From NCBI GenBank assembly GCA_016490735.1, contig JAEMWC010001622.1, positions 47,501 to 111,500 on the forward strand: a stretch of DNA of 64,000 nt, read 5' to 3'. Positions 11,881-22,615 of the stretch are shown in pieces. Below the pieces are notes generated by a model that made no database searches, was not told where the DNA came from, and saw nothing but the letters and a program-made list of their open reading frames with translations. The position numbers and the translations under genes were made by a program. This DNA is from Pachyseris speciosa (taxonomy: Eukaryota > Cnidaria > Anthozoa > Scleractinia > Pachyseridae). Each line of letters opens with the position of its first letter. Position 1 is the stretch's first letter.

Positions 11881-12707
11881 CACAAGTTTCTCGTGAAGTA
11901 GTGTAATTTGTGTTTCTCTTATGTAGTTTATCTTCAGCTTCTTCTGTAACATGTTTCTTTTTCTCTTGAACTGAGGCTACCAGATTTCGTTTAGTTTTCT
12001 TCCTCCTGGCCCACCTCGATTAGCTTTCGCTACCTGCGGTGTCAGGTCTTTTGTCAATGTACTCTTTGGAAAAATATAATGAAGTTGTCTTGTCCTGTCT
12101 TGTTTATCTCTTTTCTGGCATTAGAGAATGTGTTATAAAAGCTTGATGGAAGTTCGTACCATTTTGTCAACCGTGTTCAAAGGACAAAGAAATTTACGGT
12201 GTTAAACTTGTGTGTTGAAAGGTCCACCGTGTTTACACACTGTTAACAAAGGGCAGAAACACGCTTCTCCAATTCTTTTGTTTTTCTTTGCATAGGCGCA
12301 CGCTAAGCATGTTAGTCAAGTAACGTGCGAATGTGTTAGGACCGTGTCATGTGCATGCGATCACCTTATTCACTGTTTTCCTATGGAGGGTCACAATTTT
12401 TATTTTATTTAGTTGCTGTTTTTGTTTTTTTTTTGTCTTCATTTTCTGATTTTGCCTGCACATATCCAGCTTACGCCAGTTCATGTAGGCTTTCTAGGCA
12501 GACAAACTTGGCTGCATTGGGTGATTCGAGAAAATATCCATGCCTGTATCATGGCGATATCTTGGAATTCTGTTGCCTAGTTCCTGTACAGCTTTCTCCC
12601 AGGCCCTCACAATCAATTTGTTTTGGTGATGTAGCTGAGGTGAATAGCCAGGGAAAGCCTGGAAAAACAGAATGTGCATGCTCCTGTTTTATATATCAGA
12701 ATGGCGG
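11881..12707. other. Non-coding, nothing recognised
   Basis: A 120-codon plus-strand frame (12349-12711) runs into the start of a MITE and has no motif. It is treated as a chance frame. Confidence 0.45.
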
Positions 12708-12711
12708 TTAA

Positions 12712-13062
12712 AGGGGCACTGTCACACAATCTCAATAAACTCAAAGATGTAAAATGTTGCAAAAATTTTGCAGTTTTCCTGCAAAGCACTTGATACGTGC
12801 ACTGAATCTATTCGTAGTTGTCTATGGCCACCAATGATGCAGATGAAATGGATTACAATTTGAAATAAGTTAGGTTAACAGTTTTCAAGATTTGTCATTG
12901 TGTCTTGGAAAAATCACTGTATAATAATACTCGAGTTCTTTCTTTGAAGAAATGATTTGAAATCAATCTTTTTCGTGTTACTTGACCTACTCGTGTAATA
13001 GAAAAAGTGCTACTTCATAATTTGAACAAACTTATAACAGAAATTGCCTTGACAGTACCCCT
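12712..13062 (-). mobile_element. TTAA-flanked MITE, copy 2
   Basis: Ends AGGGGCACTGTCA and TGACAGTACCCCT are flanked by TTAA (12708-12711 and 13063-13066). It is the inverted counterpart of 4201-4574. Confidence 0.75.
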
Positions 13063-13406
13063 TTAAGAATGGCAGACTTTGACAAATAACAGCAGTGTAA
13101 AGTATGGTTTCAAAACCCTTGCAGTGTAGTTCGGCTGTTACTGTCCATACCGTTACATATCAACCACTTACGACCGATTTTAGTTCTCGCTTTTGAGCTA
13201 ATAAATTCCTGCTGAACATGTGGTGGAATTTGTTGTGCTCAGCAAAACCTTCAGCGATTGAAACTGTGCATGCTGTTTCAAAGCAGCATCATTGATGCTA
13301 TCTGGGATTGAACAACATCACTTGGAACTCTAGAGTCCGAACTACTGCTGAACTCATCAAATGGTAGTTTTTTGTGTACCCGAATCGAAGAAGAAGTCAT
13401 GTCTAG

Positions 13407-13601
13407 CTATAGGATGGAAGCTGATATGAGATTCAAATGGCAAAACTGTCTCAGACTACAATTTCTCTTATGTTTGCAACCTGAAGGACACTTTTTCTTC
13501 AACACTTCAGCAAGAAGGTAAACATCCCTCTTGTAGAATCTGAATTCTGACCTGCATTCATCATCAGTTAAAAGATCAAGGTCAAACTGGTCATAGCTCA
13601 A
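13407..13601 (-). pseudogene. PIF/Harbinger transposase-derived fragment
   Basis: A 64-codon minus frame contains LLTDDECRSEFRFYKRDVY. This resembles the N-terminal helical region of PIF/Harbinger nuclease proteins (HARBI1-like), where a 'DeeCkseFRFyk.Di..L' pattern precedes the DDE domain. After 'LLAEVLKKK' the frame loses the family pattern, and no DDE residues follow. It is a fragment, recognised by motif only. A different transposon protein with a similar helix cannot be excluded. Confidence 0.45.
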
Positions 13602-14474
13602 GGTTCAGGCTTGACTTGTTTAAATCACGTAACAGCGAAAATTCTTCCTGCGTTGATCAAATTATGGTTATGAGCAAACAGCAACATATTTGCCAAAAGC
13701 AGGAGCACCGTCCTGAAAACCATTGATGCGTAACATAACTTGACAGTGGACAGAGCAAGGCTGTTGTCCCAGTTCCTTACAGTCACGAACGTCGTTGTCA
13801 AACCCTCCCATATGTGGACTAGAATATACGAATATTCAAGGCAATGTAATTTTTGGAATCCTTTACCACATCGCTTTTAGTTAGCATTGAATGCAAGCGG
13901 AACAATCTACTTCCTCAGTCGCTGAAAGTTTTACATGATGAGCCACCCATATTCACAGCGTTTTTGGAGAAACTGTTTTCTTTCAAATAAATCACAGAAA
14001 TATGGACAAATAAATCAATTCTCATTTCGTTGTTATGAGTTATTGGGTCATTATTGTGATTTTTAACCCTGGCTGAAATTCACCTCATAATCAGACCCGT
14101 AGATAAAAAAAGAAGGGGTTGTAAAAAAAAAAACGGAAATTCCGAAAGGTAGGTTGGGGGGGGGGGGGGGTTACCTATCTCGGAATTCTGAAGGCATGCA
14201 GGGGTCTAGCATTTTGACATTTCTGAAGGCAAAGGGGAGGGGGGGGGGGTTAAAATGTTGAAGCTGCCCGTGGTAGCTATGGATGTTTTCTGGAATCACC
14301 CATTAGACAAGGAAAACTCTTTGATTTGCCTCAGTCAGACCACTGAGACAACAAGATTAGAATTTTGTTTCCAAAATAATCTAGAATACCTTGTTAAGTT
14401 TCTGAAATGATGCAGCTCAACATGAGTCTACATACCATGAGCTAAACAATCAGTACATAGTTTCTGTCAATTAA
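13602..14474. other. Non-coding with G homopolymers
   Basis: No gene is seen. Long G runs lie near 14155-14171 and 14240-14250, in A/G-rich surroundings. Confidence 0.5.
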
Positions 14475-14753
14475 GAAGAAGAGGTCATGGATTCAAATCC
14501 CGTACAAGCCTCAATTTTTTTTGCCTTTATTTTCACTACTGCTTAACTAGTGTTCATAACTGCGATGATCATTCACATATCCATTCTGTAATCCGCAGTT
14601 CAAATATATGATTTTCATACATTCATTCACATAATATTCATCACTCACGGTTATATTATAAACCAACAACATGACCAGCTCCCAGTTGACTTACTTCATT
14701 CACATAATAGTCATCACTGAATGGTTATATTATGAACCAACATGACCAGCTCC
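14475..14753 (+). mobile_element. SINE unit 1 (tRNA-derived), 5'-truncated
   Basis: The unit begins just before a B-box-like GGATTCAAATCC (14489-14500), then has the body CACTACTGCTTAACTAGTG, TTCATAACTGCGATGATC and the 3' part ending ACATGACCAGCTCCCAG. The A box is missing. Confidence 0.6.
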
Positions 14754-14930
14754 CAGGTTACTTGCTACCTCAGTTGGTAGAGAGCTACACGGATATCACA
14801 GAGGTAATGTGGGTTGGAATCCTGTACAAGCCTGAATTTTTTTTCAGGATTTATTTTCACTACTGCTTAAGTAGTGTTCATAACTGCAATGATCATTCAC
14901 ATATTCATGAAGTTAAACAGTATTGACTAA
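14754..14930 (+). mobile_element. SINE unit 2 (tRNA-derived)
   Basis: The A box GCTACCTCAGTTGGTAGAG (14764-14782) and B box GGGTTGGAATCC (14811-14822) look like a degraded tRNA head. They are followed by the same body as unit 1. The two units are joined head to tail at CAGCTCCCAG, the arrangement expected for this coral repeat. It is not a functional tRNA: no closing acceptor stem is seen. Confidence 0.65.
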
Positions 14931-15505
14931 TGATTTGAGCATCACTGACATAAATATTGAAATAAAAGCCTGTATTCAGTATCAGTCAGCCTTGCTTTGC
15001 CACATGAACGTGAACAAAGACCAGAATTACCATAGAACTTTGCAAGGCATTTATTCGAAAAGTGGCAGTCAGTGGTGATAGGACTTTTCATACAAATAGT
15101 GGCCTTCAGAGTTCACACACTTTGAACCATTCTTTGACCTGTTTCAACTACACAAAAACCAAACCTCGAGAGTCCTTATAAGGCTTTAGAAGATTGGTTT
15201 AAGCTGGTTCCCAGAATTGCTGGTCAGATTTTTTTTTGTATTGACTTATGATTTGAGCATCACTGACATAAAATAATATTGAATGAAAAGTTTGTATTCA
15301 GTATTAGTCAGCCTTGCTTTGCCACATGAACATAAAACAAAGACCAGCATTATCATAGAACATTTATTTGCAAGGCATTTATTCGAAAAATGGCAGTCAC
15401 TGGAGATAGAATTTTCTTTTGACTAAATAAAAACCAAACCTTGAGAGTCCCTATAAGGCTTTAGGGGATTGGTTTAAGCTGGTTCCCACAACTGCTGGTC
15501 AGAAT
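14924..15505 (+). repeat. Tandem duplication, two diverged copies
   Basis: The block 14924-15232 is repeated at 15239-15505. Shared landmarks are ATGATTTGAGCATCACTGAC, CAGCCTTGCTTTGCCACATG and GGTTTAAGCTGGTTCCCA. The second copy has a small internal deletion. Neither copy is coding. Confidence 0.8.
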
Positions 15506-15828
15506 TTTTCCCAGAACTGCTGGACAGCTTTTAAGATCAAATGAACTTGTTAGGAGCAGTTTTAACCAATAAAAAGTACAATTGTTGTGGCTGAGGTTAA
15601 ATGTGTGTTTTCATTTCTGACCCAAGGGTACTGTCCATTAAGGGTCTGTTTGGACCGGCCCAGGGCACCCACTCATTATGATGTGTTTCTAAGTGCACAA
15701 GGACAAATGATTTGTTGTACTTTAAATGGTTCAACAAAAGAGGGAGTTGAATCTGGTCTACTTGGAAGAAACAAATCTTCACATGTTCATGAATTGTCTT
15801 ATAGTCGAGTTTCCATTTTTCCATCTTA

Positions 15829-15888
15829 GGTATCCAGGTTGCAGGCAAGACAGCTCACAGAGATGACAGCAAGATGTAAATCCCTTGA
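15829..15888 (+). CDS. Candidate host exon, coiled-coil
   Basis: A pyrimidine-rich stretch ending CATCTTAG is followed by 60 bases and then the donor GTAAAC. The exon is a multiple of three and open in phase 0, reading VSRLQARQLTEMTARCKSLE, a polar, Leu-spaced sequence like a coiled coil. It does not belong to any transposon recognised here. Together with the exon at 59396 it would place the block from 15.9 to 59.4 kb in a single host intron, or very few introns. The gene is not identified. A chance splice-like pair is possible because the exon is short. Confidence 0.45.
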
Positions 15889-16631
15889 GGTAAACTTGAC
15901 ATATTCTAGTGGGAACTTCTATGGTTTTTGGTCGTCTTAATCAATAATACTGTCAGACCCTAGCTTAGATGTCACTAGAACTACCATGCTGGACGTGACA
16001 GGTTCAAACCATGGCTGGACCAGCAGTCAGGGTCTTTCAATAATTGAGGAGAAAGTGCTTCCTGACCTCTGCAAACGGTATAGATTTTTTGGCCCTCTTG
16101 GATAAGGACAATAAGCTGTAGGTCCCATCTCACAACACTGATAATCTGTGAGACATTAAAGGACCCGCACTTTGTTGAAAAAATAGGGGACACAGTTTTG
16201 CACCTCTGTCTTACAATAATAATAATCGGTTGAGTTTTGACTTTAATCAACAAAGTTTTAAGATTAATAATTTTCTTGGTTGGCCTCCACAACGATATTG
16301 AAAAACTGGTAATTATTTTGCGCAAAAATATTTTCTGTTCAACTTACTGACAAATATTCAAGAGCCGATATTTGTGTTTAGCAGTTAACAGGCATGGCTT
16401 CACTGAAACATATCCCTTCTTGAATACCAGTTCACACGAAAGACAATTAATATGTACTTTTATAAATTAACTTACTTATAAATTATATGCATTCTCAATG
16501 GTAGCTTACAGGTTAATTGTTATTGTAAGGATATTGACATTGATAAAGTTAATGTTTAACACTTTCAAATTAAGAAATCTTTTTACAGTCAAGGATCCTG
16601 TCCCTAGAGAGCTTCACTCACGTATAACCCT
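15889..16631. other. Intron-like, nothing recognised
   Basis: A minus-strand frame of 114 codons (15981-16325) has no recognisable motif. The rest is AT-rich. Confidence 0.4.
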
Positions 16632-16635
16632 TTAA

Positions 16636-16653
16636 CCCCTAAGGGGTCTCCCT

Positions 16654-16700
<47 letters not shown>

Positions 16701-16783
16701 CACTCTTAGGGAGTAAAGGGTTAAGGAAGATAGTTTTTTAACCCTTTAACCCCTAAGGGGTCTCCCTTTGACGAGTAAAATCA

Positions 16784-16814
<31 letters not shown>

Positions 16815-16834
16815 CACTCTTAGGAAGTAAAGGG
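16636..16834. mobile_element. Two adjacent copies of a short TTAA MITE
   Basis: Copy one (16636-16720) runs from CCCCTAAGGGG to GAGTAAAGGG between TTAA sites. Copy two (16750-16834) is almost the same, but its right TTAA has become GATA. They share the core GGCGTTAGACAGAGTAAAAT. Confidence 0.7.
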
Positions 16835-17590
16835 ATAGTGGAGAAATTTTCGTGCGCATGCTGTCATGCCTGCTACCTCAGCAAAACACCTCTCTTCTGA
16901 ATTCAGTGGAAGCAGAGTATTGTTTACATTTGGGTCATTACATTTCCTTTGCACCATAAAGAGTACAATTATTTACACAGTGGCTCTTGTAGAATGTTCT
17001 TTGTGAATTCCTCCTCACTTCCCCTGAAGCAAACAAGTGTTGTCAGGAGTTTAATGACTAGTTTATAGAGTTTGCAAGTATTTGCAGCTATAAAGAACAC
17101 AATTTTTCAAGCAGCAACTCTTAAAAAGCACTTTTTCGCCCTCAAATAGCAGGTTTCTAAGTGCTATTAACACTAACTGTACACCACATTTATATCGATA
17201 TATTGTAAAAAAATTAATACATAAATATATTTATGTAGTGCTCACTTAGCTAACTCTCCAAAGTACTTCATGTAGCTACGCTCAATCAACATAGAGATAA
17301 AAATGTATCATACTCCCCATTGAAGATACATAATTAAACTACTTAACAAGCAAATTTAAATACATGTAAGCGAGTCCTCAGTTTTCTCCAAACGTCTTAA
17401 CTGAATTGTAGAGTCAATCTTTGACTTCGTAAATCTCATCTATTTCAGCTCATTTAGCCAGTTTTAAGATATGAAGTTGCTTAATTTATACTAAATTGCA
17501 TTGTTTCTCAGGGCTGTCATTAAGGGCTGGGGGTCAGGGATTTCACTTGGCTACTAGGAGCATAAGCCAGTTTTAAGATATTTTTTTGGG
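16835..17590. other. Intron-like, nothing recognised
   Basis: AT-rich sequence without coding frames or terminal repeats. The 18 bp GCCAGTTTTAAGATAT occurs twice (17457 and 17567). Confidence 0.4.
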
Positions 17591-17591
17591 G

Positions 17592-17870
17592 GGGGAGCAG
17601 GGTTGGCGTAGTGGTGAGAGCGCTCGCCTTCCACCAATGTGTCCCGGGTTCGATTCCCGGACTCGGCGTCATATGTGGGCTGAGTTTGTTGGTTCTCTAC
17701 TCTGCTCCGAGAGGTTTTTTTCCGAGTCCTCCAGTTTTCCTCTCTCCTCCAGTCAAAAACCAACATTTGATTTAATTTGATTTGATTTGAGATTTGTAAT
17801 TAGTAGGCGAAGAGCCACCTTGTGGAAGTACTACTAATAAATCGTTATTATTATTATTATTATAAGCCCT
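17592..17870 (+). mobile_element. SINE with tRNA-like head
   Basis: The head has A box TGGCGTAGTGGTGAGAGCGC (17604-17623) and B box GGGTTCGATTCC (17646-17657) at tRNA-like spacing. A tRNA-unrelated body and a TTTGATT-rich region follow, then a (TTA)n tail near 17850-17870. It is a classic polymerase III SINE, complete from head to tail. There is no CCA-ready acceptor stem, so it is not called as a tRNA gene. Confidence 0.75.
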
Positions 17871-18153
17871 GCCTACTTTCATGGAAAAATGACTTCAAGA
17901 GCTAAAACGTTTGACCATTTTTTTCAATGTATTAAGAAATAACTCTCAAATAAAAAAAGTCAATTAAATGGAACTGTAAATGAACGTAAAACTCATTCAG
18001 AAGCATCAAGGTTTTTTTTGTCACTGTTCCTTGAAGGAATGTGCAATACAATCTTCACGACTCTGAAAATTTGCAAAACAACCATTCAAAGTCTTACTGA
18101 TTGACGAATGATCAATTTCATCTATTTTTTTTGTTTGAGCTTTCCTTATTGTC

Positions 18154-18740
18154 CATTTCAGAGTTGCTCTGGGAATTGGGGCGAGTTTAATATAAATTAA
18201 CACCACATGAAAGATAATGTCGAAATGGGTTATTTGACCGAGTTTTATGGTTTTAGGTTGAACAGAGACTAAGTTATGGACTTTAAAACATAGTTCAAAA
18301 TCCATACAAACGTCTCTAATTTTGGGGCTGCGTCTCCCAAAACCATATAAACTCTTAGAAATATTTTTCAGTTTTGTGACAACTGTAAATTTCCATCATG
18401 CACCTACTATCTGAAAGTATCTGCAGTGAAAATCATTTTGTTTGCCCACTTTTACAAATATCAGACAAATCCTAAAAAAATCTCTATATGTCTATAGTCT
18501 ATATGTCTATATGGTTTATGAGTCTATATGGTTTTGGGGGACACAGCCTCAAAAATAGAGTCGTTTGTATGAATTTTGAACTATGTTTTTAAGTCCATAA
18601 CTTGGTCTCTTTTGAATGTAAAATCGTCAAACTTGGTTAAATGGCCAACCTCAACAGTATTTTTCATGTGATGTTGTCAATTTATCGATTGGTTAAAATT
18701 TGAAACTCGCCCCAGTTCCCTGTGCAACTCTGAAATGGCC
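18154..18740. mobile_element. Foldback/MITE with about 190 bp inverted repeats
   Basis: CCATTTCAGAGTTGC at the left returns as GCAACTCTGAAATGG at the right. The arms 18154-18345 and 18525-18740 pair over most of their length with mismatches and small indels, around a loop of about 180 bases. No target duplication is obvious. Confidence 0.65.
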
Positions 18741-18869
18741 TATAGTATTACCAATTCAAATGCTATAGTTTGAATGCTTCTTTTCTAGTAAGGAAAGCAA
18801 TCAAGATTAAACATATTTCATTCAATTTACTGTTGTCTATGATGGCCCATCAATGCTATAGCATTTTTG

Positions 18870-19070
18870 TATAAATTTGTTTTTTTTTTCTTTTTTTTCC
18901 AATTTTTTTTTATTATTCCTTTTTTCCTTATTTTTTCCAATTATTAGTATTATTCTTATTTCATTTGGTAGTTTAAATTTCTTTTGTTTTTCTTTTTTGT
19001 TTTGGTTTGTTTTGTTTTTAATTTCTGATACAGTTTCTTTCGAAATTAAAATAAATAAGTAAATAAATAA
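18870..19070. repeat. T-rich low-complexity tract
   Basis: Long T runs with TTTTC/TTTTG steps end in (AAATA)n. Frames crossing this tract are compositional artefacts. Confidence 0.7.
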
Positions 19071-19076
19071 AAAACC

Positions 19077-19790
19077 TTCGCCATGGCCCAGCAATGCCAT
19101 AGAGAAAAAAAAAACCTTGCCATGTACCAGCAACACCATTGAAACAAGAAAATCCTTGCATGGCCCAGCAACACCATGGAAATAAGAACAACCTTGCATG
19201 GCCCAGCAACATCATAGACCATCTCATAAGCCCCTACCAAGCTTGCTGTTTCAAACTGGTGGCTAGAATAAAAAAATTGGACTGGGAAGAAACTATTGAG
19301 CTTGAGAATGACCTTAAGGAGCAGGTTAGCCATAACCTGTGACAATCAGAAATAGTAGACTTGATGAATGTCAAATATCGTATGTATTCTTGGAGCTTGA
19401 GGACTCTATCCCGCCGTCTGCATCAGCCATGGCTGTCTGCTTCGCCATGGCCCAGCAATGCCATAGAGAAAAAAAAAACCTTGCCATGTACCAGCAACAC
19501 CATTGAAACAAGAAAATCCTTGCATGGCCCAGCAACACCATGGAAATAAGAACAACCTTGCATGGCCCAGCAACATCATAGACCATCTCATAAGCCCCCC
19601 CAAAGGTTGCTGTTTCAAACTGGTGGCTAGAATAAAAAAATTGGACTGGGAAGAAAATATTGAGCTTGAGAATGACCTTAAGGAGCAGGTTAGCTGTAAC
19701 CTGTGACAATCAGAAATAGCAGACTTGATGAATGTCAAATATCGTATGTATTCTTGGAGCTTGAGGACTCTATCCCGCCGTCTGCATCAG
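19077..19790 (+). repeat. 364 bp tandem duplication with an internal minisatellite
   Basis: Copies 19077-19426 and 19441-19790 are nearly identical, with a period of exactly 364 bases and a 14 bp spacer. Each begins with several imperfect units built on CATGGCCCAGCAAnnCCAT and ends inside an integrase-like coding fragment at CATCAG. Confidence 0.85.
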
Positions 19791-19913
19791 TTTGGGATCT
19801 CGTACACCAACTACTCTATTGATATAGATGAGGTAAAATATGCTGTCAAGAGAGAAATGAAAGGGCCAGGAAGGTTATTGGACTACCGCTCACTACGGCG
19901 GCTATGGTGTTGA
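19201..19913 (+). pseudogene. Integrase-like (DDE/rve) gene fragment, partly duplicated
   Basis: In the second copy a plus frame holds SEIADLM, then SWSLRTLSRRLHQFGI, then VKYAVKREMKGPGRLLDYRS. This matches the helix-turn-helix and linker region that precedes the catalytic domain in Ginger-type and related integrase-like genes of animals ('S.rTLkRRL...gl', 'v...El.GpG...GYR'). A stop precedes the motif after KEQVSCNL, and the frame ends before any catalytic Asp. The first copy stops at the duplication junction. It is a broken fragment, and the exact family is uncertain. Confidence 0.5.
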
Positions 19914-20059
19914 TAAAAAATGCCATGGCAGTGATGGGCCACCATAGTGGTCACAGTATAGAACAGCATAACTTTCAAACTACACAGTGCTTTATTTACA
20001 TGTAGGACCATATTGCTCATGTAGAAATAAATCAACAATTAAAATATGAAATAAGCCAC

Positions 20060-20376
20060 TGTTCTGACGGTTTTCCCAACAGCCCTCAAAGTCCGTAACA
20101 TGGATTAGAAAACCCCCTTTAAATGCCGAAGAAAAAATACAACGCCAGTTCGACTCCGCAAAAATCCCAAATCCACTTTATTTTGTACGCGCGAGAAAAC
20201 ATAATTGCGCCATTAAAATTTAAATAATTTGAATTAACCAATGAGTGCGTGTGCCTGAAATTGAAACAATAGAAATGAATCAAAGTCTGTAACTGCGTGC
20301 GTGCCAGGGCGTAAGTGCCAACTGAGTTCTTTCAAAGTTTTTTATCATTTCCATAAATGCAGAAAAGGTCGCAACA
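20060..20376 (-). repeat. BEL/Pao 3' LTR
   Basis: A 317 bp LTR with TG...CA ends. It differs from the 5' LTR by scattered substitutions (for example AACATGGATTAG against AACATCGATTAG), so the insertion is not recent. Confidence 0.9.
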
Positions 20377-20406
20377 TTTCCCCCTCCCGGATTTTCCATG
20401 GGGAAT

Positions 20407-22162
20407 TTAAATGTCAAAGTCACTTTAAACTTGGAAATTCCAACAGAGAAATCTGCGAAATCGGTCTTCTGTATGTTCCATCACTTGTCTTAACGTCCAC
20501 AACTCGGACAAAGCCATCCGTTCCTGGGTAAATCTCCACAATCTTCCCCATCTTCCATTGTCTTCTTGGCGTGTTTGGGTCTACCACCAAGACTACTTCT
20601 CCTTTGTTTACATTTCTTTCCTTTTCCTGCCACTTTTTTCTCATACTGATGCTGGTTAGATATCCCTTCATCCAGTGATTCCAAACATGACAAACTAATT
20701 CCTGGATACATCTCCATCGTCTACGTGGATTGAATGCTGTTGTGTCTACATTTTCAGGGGCCAATTCCCCACCCATGTGTCCTATGAGAAAATGATTAGG
20801 GGTCAACGCAGGCTTGTCGTTGGGATCACTGCTTAATGGCATCAGTGGTCTGGAATTCATCAAGCTCTCCACACCAGTAAAGATTGTCTGCAACTCATCG
20901 TCGTTTTCGTCTGCCTTTCCTAGGACCACGTTTACAGCCTGTTTCACTGATCTGATCATTCGTTCAAAAAAAATGTGGAGCTTCCGGTGGGTTTTCTTGG
21001 TCAAGTTGCTCCACTAACTGATTGATTTCGTTGCATCCACCAATGAAGTTGGTGCCATTGTCACTCAGCATATCCCGAGGCCAACCTCTTCATGCTACCA
21101 TGCGAGTTAAGGCATTGAGGAAGCCATCTGTATCCAACGATGATACCATCTCTACATGGCAACAATGTGTTTGGAGGCACAGAAACAAACACAGATTTCA
21201 TTTAGCTCGAACGTTCCCACGACCTTGTACTGTTAAATATGGTCCAGAAAAATCAACTGCGCATGGGCCAGCATTTAAATGTAAATGGCTTCATGGTAGC
21301 TTGTAATCGTATTGTAGGTAGGGGAGCCATCTGTTGCGTAGCTGGTACTCCTCTGAATCTCCTCCGACACTCAGGACATTCCCTGATCACTTTCTTTACT
21401 GTTTCTCTTCCATGTACCACCACGTACTTCTCACGAAGATGATTGAGTGTGTAATTCAAGCCTATTTCATGTCCTTCTGTTCCATGATGATATTTTACAA
21501 GCAGTTCCGTAACAGGGTGTTTCTTTGGTAGAATGATCGGATACTACATTTCATCTGTTAGATCATTAGAATATCTGAGTCTTGTATCTGAGTGTATGAT
21601 ACCATCAATAACCATTGGTGTAAATGAGAGAATAGAACTCTTTGGAATTTTTTTCCCACTGGCTAATGCCTTGATTTCTTCAGGAAATGCGTCATTTTGT
21701 GCTTCATTAATGATCCGACTCTCTGTTCTCTTCAATTAATCACATGTTAGCTCTCCGGTAGCATGCTGTTCAACAGGTTTTCGACAATATTGTCTGTGAA
21801 TTGGTGAACCCAACTTCGTACTCATACCATGGAAATTCCAAATTCGAGCTTGTTCGCTGGTTTTGTTCTCTATCATTTGGAAAAACGGGTAGGGTCCAGC
21901 CTCCACTGACTTTCTTCTTGATTGTTGGTCGGAAAACTGCTTAGCACGTCTTGTTGGGAACAACTTGTTCATTCACAGACTTCAGCTTTCCGTTCCTCAA
22001 GGGTCTCTGCAGATCCTGTAAACCTCCGCTCAGGCCAGTTGTCGTATTCTTGACTAAGAAATGCTGGCCCATGTCACCAGCATGCGTTATCAGTTAACTC
22101 CTCAACTGTCAGTCCTCACGTACCATAGTCAGCTGGATTTAACTTTCCAGGAACATAACGCC
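20407..22162 (-). pseudogene. BEL/Pao integrase and C-terminal domain (broken)
   Basis: The minus frames, from 5' to 3', give the end of RNase H (YVPGKLNPADYGT at about 22140), the H2C2-like zinc region (GRETVKKVIRECPECRRRF at about 21400), the integrase core and, in 20420-21004, the segment MNSRPLMPLSSDPND plus the BEL-specific C-terminal domain with KGEVVLVVDPNTPRRQWKMG. The second half matches the DUF5641-type tail of Pao polyproteins. Frames shift at about 21000-21250 and 21730, and there are several stops. The enzyme would have inserted the cDNA into the genome. Upstream it connects with 41487-42730 across the Maverick. Confidence 0.85.
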
Positions 22163-22372
22163 AGTAGTAATAGGTGAGTTGATTGAATACCACCTTCACT
22201 CGTCGGGGGTGCTGTGCTCTGGTTGTATTCAATCAACTCAACTATTACTACTCGAACAACCAAGACAGCAGGAAACAACACCCAAATAAAAGAAACAAAG
22301 CAAGAATAAAAAACAACCAAGCACCAGGGGTCACCCTATTAGAGAGAGGGGGGTATGGGGCAGGAGTGATGA
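22163..22372 (+). repeat. Maverick left terminal inverted repeat with hairpin end
   Basis: The outer 90 bases fold back: 22163-22194 (AGTAGTAATAGGTGAGTTGA...) pairs with 22221-22252, with a loop containing GGGGGTGCTGTGCTC. Further in, ACAACCAAGCACCAGGGG and CACCCTATTAGAGAGAGG match the right end in inverse. One arm of the inner stem seen at the right end is deleted here. Confidence 0.85.
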
Positions 22373-22596
22373 ACACCTTGACATTTGCTACACTTTATGG
22401 TATAGTTGGCACCACTCTTGTTTTATTTTTTTTATGGGTTCACATTGGTTCCTTCCTTGTGCTTCAAAAAATTTCACGAAGCAGAAGAGACGGTGTAGAC
22501 AATGTTTTGTTAGTGCTAACTTTCACATTCGTTTTTGGGTGCCAGACCCCCGAAAAATATTTGACAGATTGTTTGACAGATGTTTCGGCCTATTAG
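22369..22596 (+). CDS. Small membrane protein, left-end gene 1
   Basis: A 75-codon frame starts at the first ATG after the left inverted repeat. Residues about 5-35 (TLYGIVGTTLVLFFLWVHIG) are strongly hydrophobic and would span a membrane once; a second hydrophobic patch (VLLVLTFTFVFG) follows. The leader CTATTAGAGAGAGG lies just upstream, as it does for the next gene and for the right-end gene. No homologue is recognised. It may be an early gene of the element, or a chance frame in an A/T-rich stretch. Confidence 0.4.
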   Translation: MNTLTFATLYGIVGTTLVLFFLWVHIGSFLVLQKISRSRRDGVDNVLLVLTFTFVFGCQTPEKYLTDCLTDVSAY

Positions 22597-22615
22597 AGAG
22601 AGGTGTGTGTGGAGT

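Noticed and set aside
12349..12711. 120-codon frame with a hydrophobic stretch
   Set aside because: It runs into a MITE, has no motif and is in T-rich sequence where hydrophobic frames arise by chance.
14760..14830. Possible functional tRNA gene
   Set aside because: B box is mutated (GGGTTGGAATCC), no acceptor stem closes, and the same body is repeated as a SINE.
17600..17670. Possible functional tRNA gene
   Set aside because: A and B boxes are good, but the acceptor stem does not close and a SINE body with (TTA)n tail follows directly.
18837..19345. Overlapping Phe/Gly/His-rich minus frames
   Set aside because: They are translations of the CATGGCCCAGCAA minisatellite and the T-rich tract in several frames.
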